Part shown: positions 46,882-59,291 of the stretch, piece by piece
How the letters are laid out: each line of letters begins with the position of its first letter
Position numbering within the stretch: the stretch's first letter is position 1
Origin: Chlorophyllum brunneum
Taxonomy: Eukaryota > Basidiomycota > Agaricomycetes > Agaricales > Agaricaceae
Assembly (NCBI GenBank): GCA_963576785.1
Contig: OY756146.1
Coordinates: forward strand, 2,108,001-2,172,000
Direction of reading: 5' to 3'
Length of the DNA: 64,000 nt
Position numbers and translations under genes: made by a program
The notes under the pieces: generated by a model
What the model saw: only the letters and a program-made list of their open reading frames with translations
Told to the model about the DNA's origin: nothing
The model's database searches: none

Positions 46882-46962
46882 GTGGTTGGCGGAAGAGAAT
46901 TTCCATAATTATTTATTTGTACCTGCTTTAATTATAATTTCAATTTTGCGTCCGCCCACTCC
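46882..46962. promoter_or_regulatory. 81 bp divergent promoter, Vps3-like and TBC genes
   Basis: Only 81 bp separate the two start codons. The space is AT-rich (AATTATTTATTTG, TTTAATTATAATTT), so the two genes must share their core promoter or have transcription starts inside each other's 5' ends. Confidence 0.5.
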
Positions 46963-49011
46963 ATGCCTCTCGACTGGCCACATCTCCGCCGTCGCTCGTT
47001 GCTCCCAGGCGGCTTTGGCGAAGACAGAGTGCATATATGGTCCGTGCGCATTCCCGTTCTTTGTTATATACCCCTCACATCCAGCAGGCCGCGCCTTCTC
47101 AACGTCGACCCCGCTCGCCTCCAGCCCTCGTCCTCCAAATCAGAATTCCACCGCGACGAATACCAGATCAAACTAGACACAGCTAGAAGCTTCGTCCTAT
47201 ACCCTCCCAACTCCTCTGACGGCCAACGCACCCGACTCCAAAAAGACCTTCACCAGCTTATAATCGCTCTCTTCCACAAACGGCCAAAACTAAACTATTT
47301 CCAGGGATACCATGATATCGTATCAGTCTTGTTCTTGACATTGCCAGAAGAATTGCAACTGGTTTGCCTTGAGAAATTGAGTCTGCATAGGTTGAGGGAT
47401 TCCATGGGGCAGGGCCTGGAGCCTGTCCTGGGTTTGCTTCGGTGCGCAGCGCTGTTCTCTTCATTCTCCACGCGGGATGCTGACGCTTTGTGTGCTTAGT
47501 CTTACCAAGAAACTGATCAGACTGGCTGATCCAGACATGTCCGCTATGCTTGACCAGTACGCCCCCACTCCATCCACTCCGCGCTTGATCTAACAATGGA
47601 ACCAGATCTTCTCAATTACCCTTCTTCGCGCTCTCAAACCTCCTCACACTCTTCTCACACGATATGCCCTCCCTCCCACTCATCCAACACGTTTTTGATT
47701 ATCTATTGTGTCGCCCACCTATCGCTGTCGTGTATCTCGCAACTGCGGTACGCCCCACCTCCGCTATCGATGTTGATTACTAAAGTTATATATAGATCAT
47801 ACTTTCGCGGAAGGAGGAAGTGCGCAGGTTGCAAGACGAGGACGAGGATGGGATGATCCACTCCCTCCTGAGTAGTCTCCCCCACCTTGTTGACGACGTC
47901 GAGCCCCAACTCTCCCCGGAACGCGAAAATCAAGTAGAATCTAACGATATTGAACCTTCGTCCGCAAAACAACTGCCCAATGGGACCGCCCATTCAGCGA
48001 ACGACGAACCAACTTCAGCCGACGACACTGACATCACGGTCGTTGTAAATCAATCAAGTTCAACATCCCCCGATGAAGATAAGGACGAATCAGAGACCGA
48101 AGCGGGAACGGAACGAACATCGTTCTCGCCTCTACCAGAATCAGAGTTGACTCTGGTCGATACAGTCGAAGCGAAAGCAGTTCCAAACCCCAAGGCCGAC
48201 GGAGAAGAAGAGTCCACCGCACCAACGAAACGCGTCGAAACCACAACACAGAACATCGCAAACCCCAACTCCAAATCCACACCCTCAACTCCCGACGCAA
48301 CCAAAATCCCTCTTCCCGCCTCTCGTTCCCCCACTCCAACCCCTCCATGCCCTGCGCATCTTCACCCTTCACCTCCCTCCATACCATCCTCCAGATCCCC
48401 CTCCCCATCTCCCTCACACATTCCTCTAACTCTCACCGCGTTTCTGACCAGCGCCGACGCTCTCTACAAACTCTACCCGCCAACTCACCCGCAACTCTCG
48501 CTATCTCTAATCATGGGTCCGCAATCAATCATCCACACTTGGTCTCAAAATTTCCGTGATTGGCCAAGTGACAATGACGCGGAGGTTATGGTTACCAGAC
48601 CCGATCTAGTTGTATACCCTTACGATCCTCAATTTTCCGCTTCCGAAGACGATAGTGATAGTGAGGGTGGTGAGAGTGAGAGTGTAGGTGAGGAACACGA
48701 GAATGCTAGAAGGGGACGGAAGGGTGGTAAGAGAAGGAAGAGAAGGAAGTTGACGAAATCTCCGAAACAGTATCAAAAGCATAAAGAAAAGGCAGCTAAG
48801 AAACATAAGAAGCGATTCGGGTTTGTTAGAAGTGTTGAGAAACGAGCAATGTTGACTGGGGCGGTTGTCGTACTTGGAATCGCTATGACAATGTATGGTG
48901 TTAAGAATGGTGGCAAAGGTGCATCTGGTGAGTGTGTTTTGTTGTTATCAAATTTCACAATTACCATCATCGATGTTTATAGGAGGACGACATTGGCCTT
49001 GGTCGTGGTGA
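46963..49011 (+). CDS. TBC-domain Rab GTPase-activating protein (TBC1D20/Gyp8-like)
   Basis: Stimulates GTP hydrolysis by Rab proteins at the ER/Golgi in the TBC1D20/Gyp8 family. Exon 1 (46963 to about 47.04 kb) encodes MPLDWPHLRRRSLLPGGFGE, joined by a ~49 bp intron to PRLLNVDPARL. The TBC arginine-finger motif IxxDxxR is seen as IKLDTAR and the glutamine-finger YxQ motif as LNYFQGYHDI. Family blocks LEKLSLHRLRDSMG, LSNLLTLFSHDMPSLPLIQH and SRKEEVRRLQDEDEDGMIHS follow. After an acidic Ser/Pro-rich linker the C-terminus has a basic patch (KRRKRRKLTKSPK) and one hydrophobic helix, AMLTGAVVVLGIAMTMYGV, as in ER-anchored TBC1D20. A last intron (about 48.93-48.98 kb) leads to a short end GGRHWPWSW, TGA at 49009. 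The linker is longer than usual. Confidence 0.88.
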
Positions 49012-50561
49012 ACTTGTTCTATAATATAGTTCGGCCCTTGGTGGACTCACACATCTGGAGTTATTTAATATCTACGTTCTCATTCTTTTTAAATTATTCT
49101 CAGATTTAGGGACTTTTTTTGTTTTATATAACTCTGAATGGATTTTAACACCTATGTTGTTAAACATATCCAGTTTAAACATGCCTTGTGAAAACCGGCG
49201 TAGATTGACATTCGTTAATGATAATACAGGGAACAATGTGATAGAACTGGACCAAAAATGTTATTATCTACCCAAACCAAGGTGCAGAAAAAAAAAACAG
49301 CGAGAACGAGCGGGATCGATGACAGTAAGCCCCCCCTTCGCCGATGCCAGAATAACGTTTGCTAGTCAAAATACAACGCTATCCCTGTATAACAAAGGTC
49401 AACGGATATCGAAGAGAAAACGCACGCGCTCAAGTTAAAAAAAAAAATCAATAACATAACTACATTGCAAGAGGTTCGTAAATATGCTTTCTTGGGACAC
49501 GTGACAAGTCACAAGATTAGAGTAGGTAGTTCCCAGCGAGACCATGTGTACTCCCTCGTCCACCTCATTCGCGTTCGACTCGACATAAATCCCCTAAACG
49601 ACATTCAATTTTTTATTTCCCACCCACCCACCTCAACCCTTCTCCCTAGTGTTATATCACATAGTCAAGAAGTCATATCAAGCCAACAAACCGTGCAGTG
49701 ACCCTCGAAGAGACATTTTTTGGGCAACCCGTCTGCGTCCTCTCCTCAGGCTCACACCTGGCCAATATCGGAATCTCCCCCTCTTCGAGATTCCCATCCA
49801 CCACTTCCAAAAGACTCCGCATGGTTTGCCTAAGCGTTAACTACGAGCTGATACGACATACCTTCCCTTAAGTGTCACCCTATCCCAAGAATTAATCTCG
49901 GTTCCTGTAAATGGAGATGCAATAAACTCAATACACACACACACTGGCAATTTTGCACAGGTGTTGGAAAAGGGAGTTGGGGCTCCAGAGATGAATAATA
50001 ACACTGCTCACCTGGTCCCCCCCCGGCAAAAAAAATAAAACCAATGACACCTCACTCTTTTCGAATACAAGAAGTATTATCGAAAAATGGCACAAATATA
50101 TGTGAATGTATGTGATGAGTGGAGGGTTAGGCTAACGCAGATGCGGCTCGGAGAGAGCCACTACGGTATTGTGTACGATGTGTGTGTGGTGGCATTCGAT
50201 GCATGCTTTTAGATGGTATGAAATGGTGACGAACCTCACATGTCGAAGATCTGTTAACCCTAACAAATAACAATTGCATAGTCTTGCAGAAGTCATATTG
50301 ATCCGTGCATTGGATTGTCGTGCCTTACAATAGTCATATGTTGTAGATGTTGGGGATGTTGAAGGGACCCAAAGTGGGTGGTATCGGGGAGTAATTAAGT
50401 AAACTATCGGTGTATACACTCAGAGACCAATGAAGGCAAAAATTAAAACTCAGATGTAGACACGAGGATACTCCACAGTTTACTATTCCAACAGAAGATA
50501 CTGACCAAAGTTCCACCAAGTGTTCTTACAGTAAGTAGCCCCACCACTGGATGATCCGCAG
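49012..50561. other. Convergent intergenic region
   Basis: 1.5 kb with poly-A/poly-T runs, a CACGTG at 49498-49503 and no supported gene. It should hold both facing 3' UTRs. Confidence 0.45.
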
Positions 50562-52397
50562 TTAAAGTTTAAAAAAGGAGAGTGCAGCAGTACAGCAAGC
50601 ACATATATAACAGTACGAACGACAAGCCATTGCACAAACCCACCAAGGTAAAATGATATATTTAAGCTCAAATGGGACTCGGTGCTCTTTCAGATTCAAC
50701 CAGGAAAGCGCGAGGAGCATCAAGGTAGCGATGGAAGTCAAAACCGAATGAAGAATTGTATACCCCATATTTCCCACGAGCACAAGTCCATACTCTTTCG
50801 CCCTCATCGTCTCATTTCTCTCAACCACACTAAGAACAGCAGGAGTGATGACGAGTTGATCTGTCAAATGAAATCCTTCGGTGGATTCCTTCGTCCCAGA
50901 AAGCATGTATTCATTCATGCCGCTATTAATCTCGTTTACGGAGTGTGGTGGCAAGGTAAATGCGTTCTTCCCCCCTTCCGATGAGGAAGTGGTCAAGAAT
51001 ATAGTCATTGCGATCGTGTTGAAATTGTTGGGTTGCGTTTTAATAGGGTATGCCCCGAGACTATCGTCCGGCTCGGTGGTGGCGAATACCATGGACTCCG
51101 CGAAAATAATATTCGAAGAGTCCTGATCAATGTTTCCAATGAACGTCGAATTTCCCGGGTATGCATTGAGGTCGACTGCCTGAATATCCGCAGCCGGCTC
51201 AAGTACTGCCGTTCCCGACAGGAAGGTGAGGTTTGGGTCGCAGACCAAAATGGAAGCGACGGGTGCAGTAAAATAGGTATTTGCGGAGACTAAGTCAAAG
51301 GCTGCCAATCCCCGTTCATCGTGAAGGACAGGGAGTCCCGTGAGGTCGATGTCGGAAACGTTATTGTTATTCATGACAGGAAACTCAGAGTTTCCCCCGA
51401 GGAAGAGATAAGCTGATGCACCATTGTACTGTGTTGGATTATCGTTGACGAGAGCGATGATCGTGGAACCATTCCTTATAGCTGTCCAAGGGACGATTCC
51501 GACTCAGTATCAATGCAGCTAGGTAGGGTGATACCTTACATTCGGAGTGGAGATCGGATTGACGGGCAAGAAGATCAGGGTAATAAGAGCGCCACGTTTG
51601 GTTCTTCACAGTGAAACCCCCGTTGAATGCATCTGGTAAAACCCATTCGCATGAATAATTGAACTGGACAAGGTCAGTCCCATACTGAAGCCTAGACAAT
51701 TAAGGATCGCCGAAAGGAAGAGGGATAAACCAATTGGAGGCTGGAACATATCCTACGATGACTTTGTCGATTTTCTTCAACTCCAAAATCTGCCGCGCTC
51801 TGAAGAGACGATCATAAAAGATCTCAGTGGTGGAATCAGGAGGCCCTTGTTGCGCAAGGGTAATGGAGTCGATCTGAGGAATGACGGTAAGAGGGACGGG
51901 TTTAGAGGACTCCGACATCGTCGAAACCGTAACGGTGGCCGGCGCTGTTGACCGCATAATGACGAGGATAATGGATGTAAGAAATGCTGTACGGTACGTC
52001 TTCGTCGGTTTTCTGCTTCTGAAATATTGGTAACGGTGCCATAGAGACGCCGTCAACTTGGATACCCCATCCGTCGGTGCAGCCTTGCTTGCCTTCCACC
52101 TCGACTGAAGGAATTCATGCAAACTCCGGTCGCAACTGGGATGGCAGTATTATGCCAAAAATTGGAGGCTGTATGAAAGCCGCTTTGGGTAACGGATTCC
52201 CGGAATGAAGAGTGGAGATGGATTGGCGACAGATAGCAAACCCAAGCTAGGACCGCAAAGCCAGCTTCTGCAATGAAGAAGGCAAGGCAGAAGTAGAAAT
52301 CACTGTACCTAGGAAAATGCTTGGTACGGGAGGAGCACGGATCCGAAGGCACGGACTGATCCATTGTTACTGACGACCTGTACTTGTTCCCTTCCAT
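50562..52397 (-). CDS. Hypothetical multi-pass membrane protein with large luminal domain
   Basis: Starts MEGNKYRSSVTMDQ at 52397. A first hydrophobic helix, FYFCLAFFIAEAGFAVLAWV, is followed by a short cytosolic-like stretch and a second helix (TAFLTSIILVIM). A long region without helices then carries many N-x-S/T sequons (NQT, NGS, NVS, NST, NET), so it probably faces the lumen or outside: VPLTVIPQIDSITLAQQG, WRSYYPDLLARQSDLHSE, GLPVLHDERGLAAFDLVSAN. A last helix, HSVLTSIATLMLLALSWLNL, lies near the C-terminus. Splicing at about 52.1 kb and at the end is uncertain; the last bases may be an unspliced intron. I do not recognise the family; similar proteins with flanking helices around a beta-rich ectodomain are common and uncharacterised in Agaricomycetes. 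Confidence 0.55.
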
Positions 52398-53284
52398 TGT
52401 GTCCTTTAGGTTTGGTCGAAATGGTGATGGGTTTTCAAATGCAGGTAGGTTTTAAGAATTTAAAGAGCTGATGAACGTGCATTACTCATGGGCGATGTGA
52501 GGCCAATGCCGTCCAGAACATTGGCATGAACAGGAAAATGGATGGCACCTTTTCATTAATCCCTGTCAATGTAAGTTGGTAGTGAGCGATTCGGGTTCGT
52601 TCGCTCACGAAGTTACCTGGATCAATGAAAATACAATGCGGTCTGAAGACCTCGAACTTGCCAGCCAGTCGCCATCTGAAGCCCATGGAAGCAGACATAG
52701 GGTCCGCTTGTTGCGTGCGACATGGTAGAGTCACTGCACAGATCTCGAGAAGGTAAAACACAAATGAAGCTCATATCCAAGAATGGGACAGAGCAAGTAG
52801 AGAGCCTGTCCTGGGGGAATCCCATGGGTGCCGTGGCCGACAAAGTTTTGGGAGCTCCGTCAAAACCGAAACCATCATGTTGATCGCTGGGCTGTGGCGT
52901 GCGGGAGTTGGTTGTCGGGCCTTGCCGGATTTAGTGGAGTCCATGACCCCCGATGAGTTTGGGTCCTCATTAATATCCCGAACAAGGCATTGGACTGAAG
53001 GTGTAATGCATGTGCCTCTGAAGGTCTAACTGAAGCAAGGTGTCGAGATCAGTGGAAATCAAGCATCCAAGTCGGATGCCATACACATTACTCCATGGCA
53101 ATTATCATGGTCACTACCTCTTCTGGGTGGTGATTGTCCCCAGTAAAGGTCTGCAGAATCACTGGTGGGCTAAACATTTATCCTGAGCGGCGAGACCCAC
53201 TCGCAAACAATTTCAGGGGTAGACCAGGGTCAAATATCAAGTAAGGAACAAGAGGACCCTCGTTCATTCTCGGTGACGTTTGTC

Positions 53285-53487
53285 CCAGGTCTGCAGATTT
53301 TAGGCCACTTTGGCCAGAGGTCTGTCCAGGATCCGCAGGTAATAGCCCTGTTTCTGGCCACTAGGTATGTCCGACGGTCTACAGGTCATAGGCGGTCTGT
53401 ACAAACACCAGATCCACAGGTTCTAGGGGACTTGTGCGGGGTATGTTATGGATCCACGGATAATTGGGGATCTAGGCTGTTTTCAGT
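53285..53487 (+). repeat. Degenerate ~41 bp tandem repeat, about five units
   Basis: Units begin near 53285, 53326, 53371, 53408 and 53448 with the pattern CCRGRTCYRCAGRTNNTAGG (N-rich in places), for example CCAGGTCTGCAGATTTTAGG, CCAGGATCCGCAGGTAATAG and CCAGATCCACAGGTTCTAGG. Spacing is 37-45 bp. Confidence 0.6.
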
Positions 53488-54113
53488 CCATAGATCGAGC
53501 CCCGTGTCCGGGAACATACCTCTGAGGGTATGTTCGGTGGTCCTGCAGAAGGCGGAGCGGTGCAGAACTGGAGGATCGGCTTGAAGGAGATAAGATGAAG
53601 CTTTACGCACGGAAGGTTGTCCCCTGCTGTCCCGCAGGGAGACAATAGAGGAGAATGTAGATGGACCTGAACTAGGAACGGAATTAATAATGGAGTGTCA
53701 GAGAGCTTAACCTGAAGACTTGTCCCGAGGTACCAACCTAAAGCTGATGTCGATTTATTCGCCATCCAGCAACCGTCCGGCGAATGCGCGCAGTCCGCAG
53801 CAGAAGAAAATACTTCTTGGGCAGGAGTCTGGTGGTACATAGCGTTGAGCGTTGAACGTTGAAATTGCAATATTGAAACATCAAATTTGCCAACCGAAAA
53901 CGAACCTGTCTCTTAGGCTTCAAGTCATGACGTTGCTAGGTCCTGGTCGAATACATCAAACGGAGCTGTTGTTGAACTCTTCCTTGAGCTTGATAGGTTC
54001 CCTAAGGCAAGGGAACTAGGGTTGATGGAGTGAAGTCAAATACGCCATCAACCGGGTCTGGTGTAGGCTTTCAAGGGGGATGGTACGAAAACGGGAAAAC
54101 GCGAGGCACAGAG

Positions 54114-54148
54114 CATGCTAAAGGAAAGTACCATGCTAAAGGAAAGTA
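54114..54148 (+). repeat. Two-copy 17 bp direct repeat
   Basis: CATGCTAAAGGAAAGTA occurs twice in direct succession with a one-base spacer. Recent-looking because the copies are identical. Confidence 0.75.
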
Positions 54149-55343
54149 GCAATAAGAGGTCCGAAAAGCAGACCAGCCCAAATTCATCCGTGGGTGAAAG
54201 TTCAATCTGTACCAGGATACGGAGACATCAAAACGTTCGCCCAGTCATAGGCGGTCATCGAGGTGTGTCTTTATTTCGAGTTTTCGATGGATTTGAATTT
54301 GATCCACCTTTGTGCAGTTTCGACCCATGGGCAGACGGCCAAATCAAATCTGGTCTTGAATTCAGTAGAACCTGGTGAAGGGAACGCGGCCCCCGGCATT
54401 CGAATCACGGCGTTGATCTGACGTTGACCAAATAGTGTCGGAGAAGTCTAACTTTCGGATCTTCCATTTACCTGTCGCCCGCCCAGCTCCGAAGACATCA
54501 AGTATGACGTAGATGCTGAAACCTCAGATTTTCATGCAGGGTGGGCGGTGAGCCGAAAGAAACGGGGACATCAAGGGACAAGCAATGTAGACAAGTGGAG
54601 ACACCAGGAGGCAGTTTTCCACTCGTAATATACCGCCGGCCAAGGGCCACACAGACGCGAAGCTAGCAACAGCCCGTGCTTCTACTAGGGTACTGTCATC
54701 CGAACCATGCAAAAGTTCGAAGACCTGTGGAACGGGACAGGTATGGAATGTCAGGTCCGTTGTGGTAGGGTAAAAGAGTTGAGGCATAGGGTAGGGGCGG
54801 CGCGGGTTTGGTGGTTCCGATGTTGGGGATATGATAGACCACTCCCACATCATTATTCCACGCTCTTTTCAGTTGTCTCTGGCGATGTGGTAAAGCCTTG
54901 GGATTGGAAGCACACCTCTTTCTAGAACTGGAATATGTACCCAACGGAATTTAAAGGCGCTCGTTGGGGGCATTGGACTTGTTCGAATTACCGTAGTCCT
55001 GGTGTCACTTGACGTGGGTTTCATTGTTTGTACGCCAGTGTTGCTAGTGCACACTCCAGGGTTTACACAAGCTTGAACGTTTCGCATGGTAACCGATCTT
55101 GAAAAAGTTAGGGATCTTTCAATACTTGATCTAGGTTACGAGTCCTCGACATGATATTGCCTCCGAACGATCTCCTCGTAAAACATGGTGGATTGAATAT
55201 CGACTGTGGGCGTAAAAGCTGCGAGACAATAAACTGAACTGTATATCCATTTAAGCGCGCTGAATTGACTACTATCAACGAGCGACACGTCGTCAGACAG
55301 GGAAGGTTGCGCAATCTATGAATCGAGCCAGAACATCGTGCGA

Positions 55344-56549
55344 CTACTTTGAAGACGAGGGAGAGGTGACATCCGCGATGGTTTTCTTTCCATCGACGAT
55401 GCTCTGCAAGGTGGGTAATACCTTTTTGAAGTCTTCAAAAAGTAAGTGTGTGATACCTTCTCTTTTGCAGTATGCGGCCAGATCATTGTCTCCTCCGGGC
55501 TTTGATTTTACAAACAGTAGGTCGGCGTGCTTTGCAGCTGAGATATCTACAGTACCAAGTATCGTAAAATTGATATCTAGTGGACCCCTGAGAGCTAGTG
55601 TACGTACCAGAGACGCCGTCCCCAAAGAAAAAAAGTGTGGGTGGGTTTGGAAGATTCCGATAAGGTAGAATTGCCTGTGACTTGTCGTGTCCGAAACCGC
55701 TAACATGTACGTAGTGAGTTATGTACGTTTCACGGTTCATGAAGGAACAGCACCACAGCCACGTAGTCTCACCTAGTAGGGTGCCGGAACTTGATCTCCC
55801 ATTTGCCATCCGGCTGAACAGTTACATCGTTTGAGATGATCTCTATCTCATTTGCAGCCTCTTCCCCAAGAAGGTTGGACAGGACGGCACGGATAAGGGG
55901 TGCCATTCCGCTGTCGGACCCCTGTGTGTAAGTTCCTGCCGTGATTCCGGATTGCGAATACCCACCTTGACACGATGATGACAGGTATATCGACTGACTT
56001 GCACCAAGCATAAAACTCTTTGAATCCAGAGTCTAATTTTATGTCTGGATTCCTAGCTGAGTGAATTACCAAGACACTAAAACTTCTCACCCACTGTCGT
56101 GTAAAACCTTTTTGCATTCTTCAAAGCTATGACCATTTTTGGCGACGCTCTGGAGCATCTCCCGAAACGCATCTCTAATCACAGCCATCCAGTGCCTTGA
56201 GACCATGAATCTGATAAAAGTCCGCCTACTCACCGAAAAGTGACGTTTCCGGCGAGAATTTCTAAGTTGCCTTCCCTCCTTTTCTCCTTGCCGAAACCCA
56301 AATTATCCGTCATATCTTTACGTATAACCTGGCGTCAATGCGAGACACCTTGGGCCTCTGCAAGGGCAGTACTCACAGTCGTTGGAATCGTATGTTGTGA
56401 TCGTGCCATCCCTGCCAAAAATGCGTTCAGACCGGGCGAATTGCGTTTAAAATACCATGGCAGACCAACCAATCTGAAAGTACGACAAATTTCTTATCTT
56501 TATGGACAGGAGGATAGGGTAGGGTGCTTGTAGGCGCAGAGTCGGACAT
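55344..56549 (-). CDS. HAD-superfamily phosphatase (phosphoserine phosphatase/MtnX-like)
   Basis: Predicted small-molecule phosphatase. The start at 56549 (MSDSAPTSTLPYPPVHKDKK) leads to an intron of about 51 bp inside the active-site motif; splicing gives LSDWDGTITTYDSND. The two catalytic Asp of DxDGT are present, with Trp where relatives usually have Phe. Later blocks: NLGFGKEKRREGNLEILAGN, FREMLQSVAKNGHSFEECKK, LDSGFKEFYAWCKSVDIPVI with VSSGM-like motif II (Ser) and PLIRAVLSNLLGEEAANEIE, KSQAI motif III Lys, and FFFGDGVSDISAAKHADLLF motif IV with Asp residues. The end is TSPSSSK, TAG at 55344. All four HAD motifs are intact. The substrate is not shown by sequence. It lies 373 bp from the inositol oxygenase gene, which it follows. 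Confidence 0.82.
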
Positions 56550-56922
56550 AGTTCGCAACGACGCGAGAAAGAGAGCGAGCGGAGGTAGCAAGATACTCCT
56601 CTCCAAGATAATCAGTGACTGATCAATTGACGTCATCGTATATCGTAAACAACAATTTGCATTTTGATCGTCTATGTAGCTAGTAGCCAGTGCTAGGAGG
56701 ATAGGAAAATCCATACGATAGAAATAATAGGCTGTAATTAAATACAAGAGTCTTCTAATAGAGCAAGGATGGGTGTTATGCAAGGATGTTTAATAACGAG
56801 AAAGCAGCGAAACGGCAGAGTATATAAATAAATAAATCCAAACGATAATAACATCTAAGGCTGCGGGGACGAGCGTTTGATCTAGATAGCGGATTCGATG
56901 AAATTGTGTGGTCCTAAGCATT
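56550..56922. other. Short intergenic spacer
   Basis: 373 bp, AT-rich, between the inositol oxygenase stop and the HAD phosphatase start, both minus strand. It should hold the terminator of one and promoter of the other. No further feature seen. Confidence 0.5.
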
Positions 56923-58145
56923 CTACCAATCGAGGGTGGGAGGGAAGAATTTCGCAATAAGTCCTTCGTAGTATGGCCGAAGTTTCACCGGGTCAACACG
57001 TTCGTCACTCTTGCTGTAGAGGTCGTACGGGTTAAAGGCTTGGACAGCTGCCAAGAGTTGTCGATCGTTTTCGTTGGAGAGATGCTCATATGCACCTTCG
57101 CGGTGCCAGGGGTAGAAGCTATGATACCTGATCATAGCAAGACCCTCCGGAGGAAGCGTGCACTGGTCCTTGAGAACATTGTAGAGATACTAAAACAGAG
57201 TTTAACAGGCTTGAATTCGGGCAATTATGCGACGCATACCTCGTCATGACCCCAGGAGAGCATAACCTTATCGAGACCACAGTGCGGCTCGTAGATGCCG
57301 TACTTGGTCGAATACACGGGGTCCTTAGCGTCGGGGTTACCCTTGAAGGTCTCGGGATAAATGCACTTATCAGAGAACGCGCAACCGACAACAAAAGTGT
57401 CCTGCAGGGCTGGTAAGAACTTCGGACGCTGACAGGGCACTAGCAAAGCTCACCCCTACAACATCCCACTGCCCTGCAGAACCGAAGACAAGAAGGAGTT
57501 TGCCCAGATCATGGACAAGGCCGGTAACCTAGGAGCAATAATGTCATCAGGGTGTGACGGAAGCACGGAAACGACGACTAACCTGCATCCATTCCGGCTT
57601 GCCATCACGTCGAATGGCTTCGGCCGTCTGGAGTAAGTGTTCTATTTGCGAAAGGCTGGTCTAGGAGTCTGATGCGTCAGTCACGGAAGCCGGGAGGCGG
57701 TGAAACTACCAACATCGGGGTCCGACTCATCTACAAGTGTGTTTAGAAGTTCTATGGCTCCCCATACACTCATAGTAACACGTTTGCGATCCCGGAATGC
57801 TGCGCGGGCTTCCAAGTTGAATTCCATCGTTTGGTTTTCTGTTAGTCCAGGTTATTAGGATGGAGTCGATCATCCAGTAAAGGGGAATCGCGTACTGTGC
57901 TGCAAGCGGTAGAAGTCCTTCACTCGATCGCAAGCACTCTCGTAGTCACGGAAGTTGCTTTTATCTTTTTCGTCATCGAATTCGGATTTGTCGTTCCATA
58001 GTTTCCCTTTGAGAATGTTGACTAAGATGAATGTCAGCGGGTGTACGCGGTGTTATGAGCGAGCGAACCTACCGTCATCAATGGCGTCGGATACGCCCTC
58101 GAGCTCGCGACCTTGACGAGACAAATCTTCGGTTACAATGGACAT
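56923..58145 (-). CDS. myo-Inositol oxygenase
   Basis: Di-iron enzyme that opens myo-inositol with O2 to D-glucuronate, in the cytosol. The start at 58145 gives [20 protein letters not shown]. Family blocks in order: [20 protein letters not shown], the intron at about 57.85-57.90 kb, [51 protein letters not shown] (first His ligand), [13 protein letters not shown] (His-Asp), [40 protein letters not shown] (His), [19 protein letters not shown] (His) and [17 protein letters not shown] (Asp). It ends [14 protein letters not shown] at 56923. All iron ligands of the family are visible. Length fits the usual ~310 residues. Upstream lies an aldo-keto reductase that could use its product. Confidence 0.94.
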
Positions 58146-59291
58146 GATGAAAGAGAACCGACACAGGACTATGTGGTTGGGAGCAGAGAGGAGTCGGGGT
58201 GAGTTGGTGACGATGCACAAGGAATGGTGCCCTTTTGTAGGCGCTGTATTGAATTAGGATATGGAGAAGATTCCTCCGTTGGCGATTCCGGGATCTTTAC
58301 CATCACTCCAACTTGCCACATCCACCGTCTCCACTGGAAATTTTCAAATCCAGTAAACTATGGGACTGCAATTATGATTCCAATCTTTAAGTCTGTCAAG
58401 ATCGGATCTGGATGAGGCACCAGCTGAGAATATAAACCTGAGAAATACACGTGTCGTCATGACACATCTGTAGGCGCACTTGGTTAGTTGACGGTTGCCG
58501 AACGACAAGCCGGCTCCCCTGTTGCTTTCGTAGCCTTTTCGAGCCATTCCGGGGGCTCGCTGAGTTTGTTTTGTGTGCATAATAAGATTTCCGTCAAACT
58601 TTCAAGCTAGAGTAGGCTATAGTCATCTCCGAGGATATTCAGAAACGATTAATGCATTTCCCTCATCTAACGCCTTGGAGGTATTACGATAGCTTTCCCG
58701 TCATTTTCCACTCCCATGAAAGACCTGTTACACTTGATTGAGTGTGTACATGTTATTCATGTGCATGACCAAGCCATGAGAGCGAACATTGCCTCCGAAC
58801 AACGTTGAATATTGAATGCGGAGAACAGGTAATTGAATGTGCTTTCAATTCCAAACTTATCAAAGCAAAACTTCGCCTTCCAGGTCAACCTAGTCATCGC
58901 AACAGACGCTATTAAGTACTCTCCCGTGTTCCCACAATGAACCTGGGTGTTCTGTCAACTGACCCGTTGACTCAACCAGCGTGGAAAAGTTACACAAGCT
59001 TTCGGTCGCAAGTTTTTCAATTGCCTCAATTTTAGTACCTTCGGGAATGAACCGACCAATTTGATCGCAAAGCTTCATAGTGGTTCTGCTCATCCCTGAA
59101 GGCGCTGATCTGGGATCCCTGTTTCCCCGAGAGCGAGACCCTCCGTGCATATCCATAACGTTCGGTACAGCGGAAATAGAAAGTCTCTCTAGAACATATA
59201 TGTAAGTTATCAAACGACGCGGCTTATGAAACTATTTAAGTTTCAATGCCAACTAACGTGGCTTCCGTAACAACCTGCCCTTACATCGCCT
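58146..59291. other. Intergenic, promoter side of inositol oxygenase
   Basis: 1.1 kb. A 107-codon minus frame at 58890-59213 has a plausible composition but no recognisable motif, and was not called as a gene. A CACGTG lies near 58447. Confidence 0.45.

Larger units (their letters stand above)
52398..55343. other. Intergenic, no supported gene, short tandem repeats
   Basis: Nearly 3 kb with broken frames only. Holds the degenerate ~41 bp tandem repeats at 53285-53487 and an 18 bp-period repeat at 54114-54148. Minus frames at 52.49-52.84 kb could be an upstream exon of the membrane protein gene but have no clear join. Confidence 0.45.

Noticed and set aside
53273..53584. 103-codon plus-strand frame in the 53 kb region
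   Set aside because: The frame is produced by the degenerate tandem repeats (repeated QxLG/QDPQV-like units), not by a gene.
58890..59213. Minus-strand 107-codon frame between MIOX and the reductase
   Set aside because: Plausible composition but no domain or conserved pattern; treated as intergenic.
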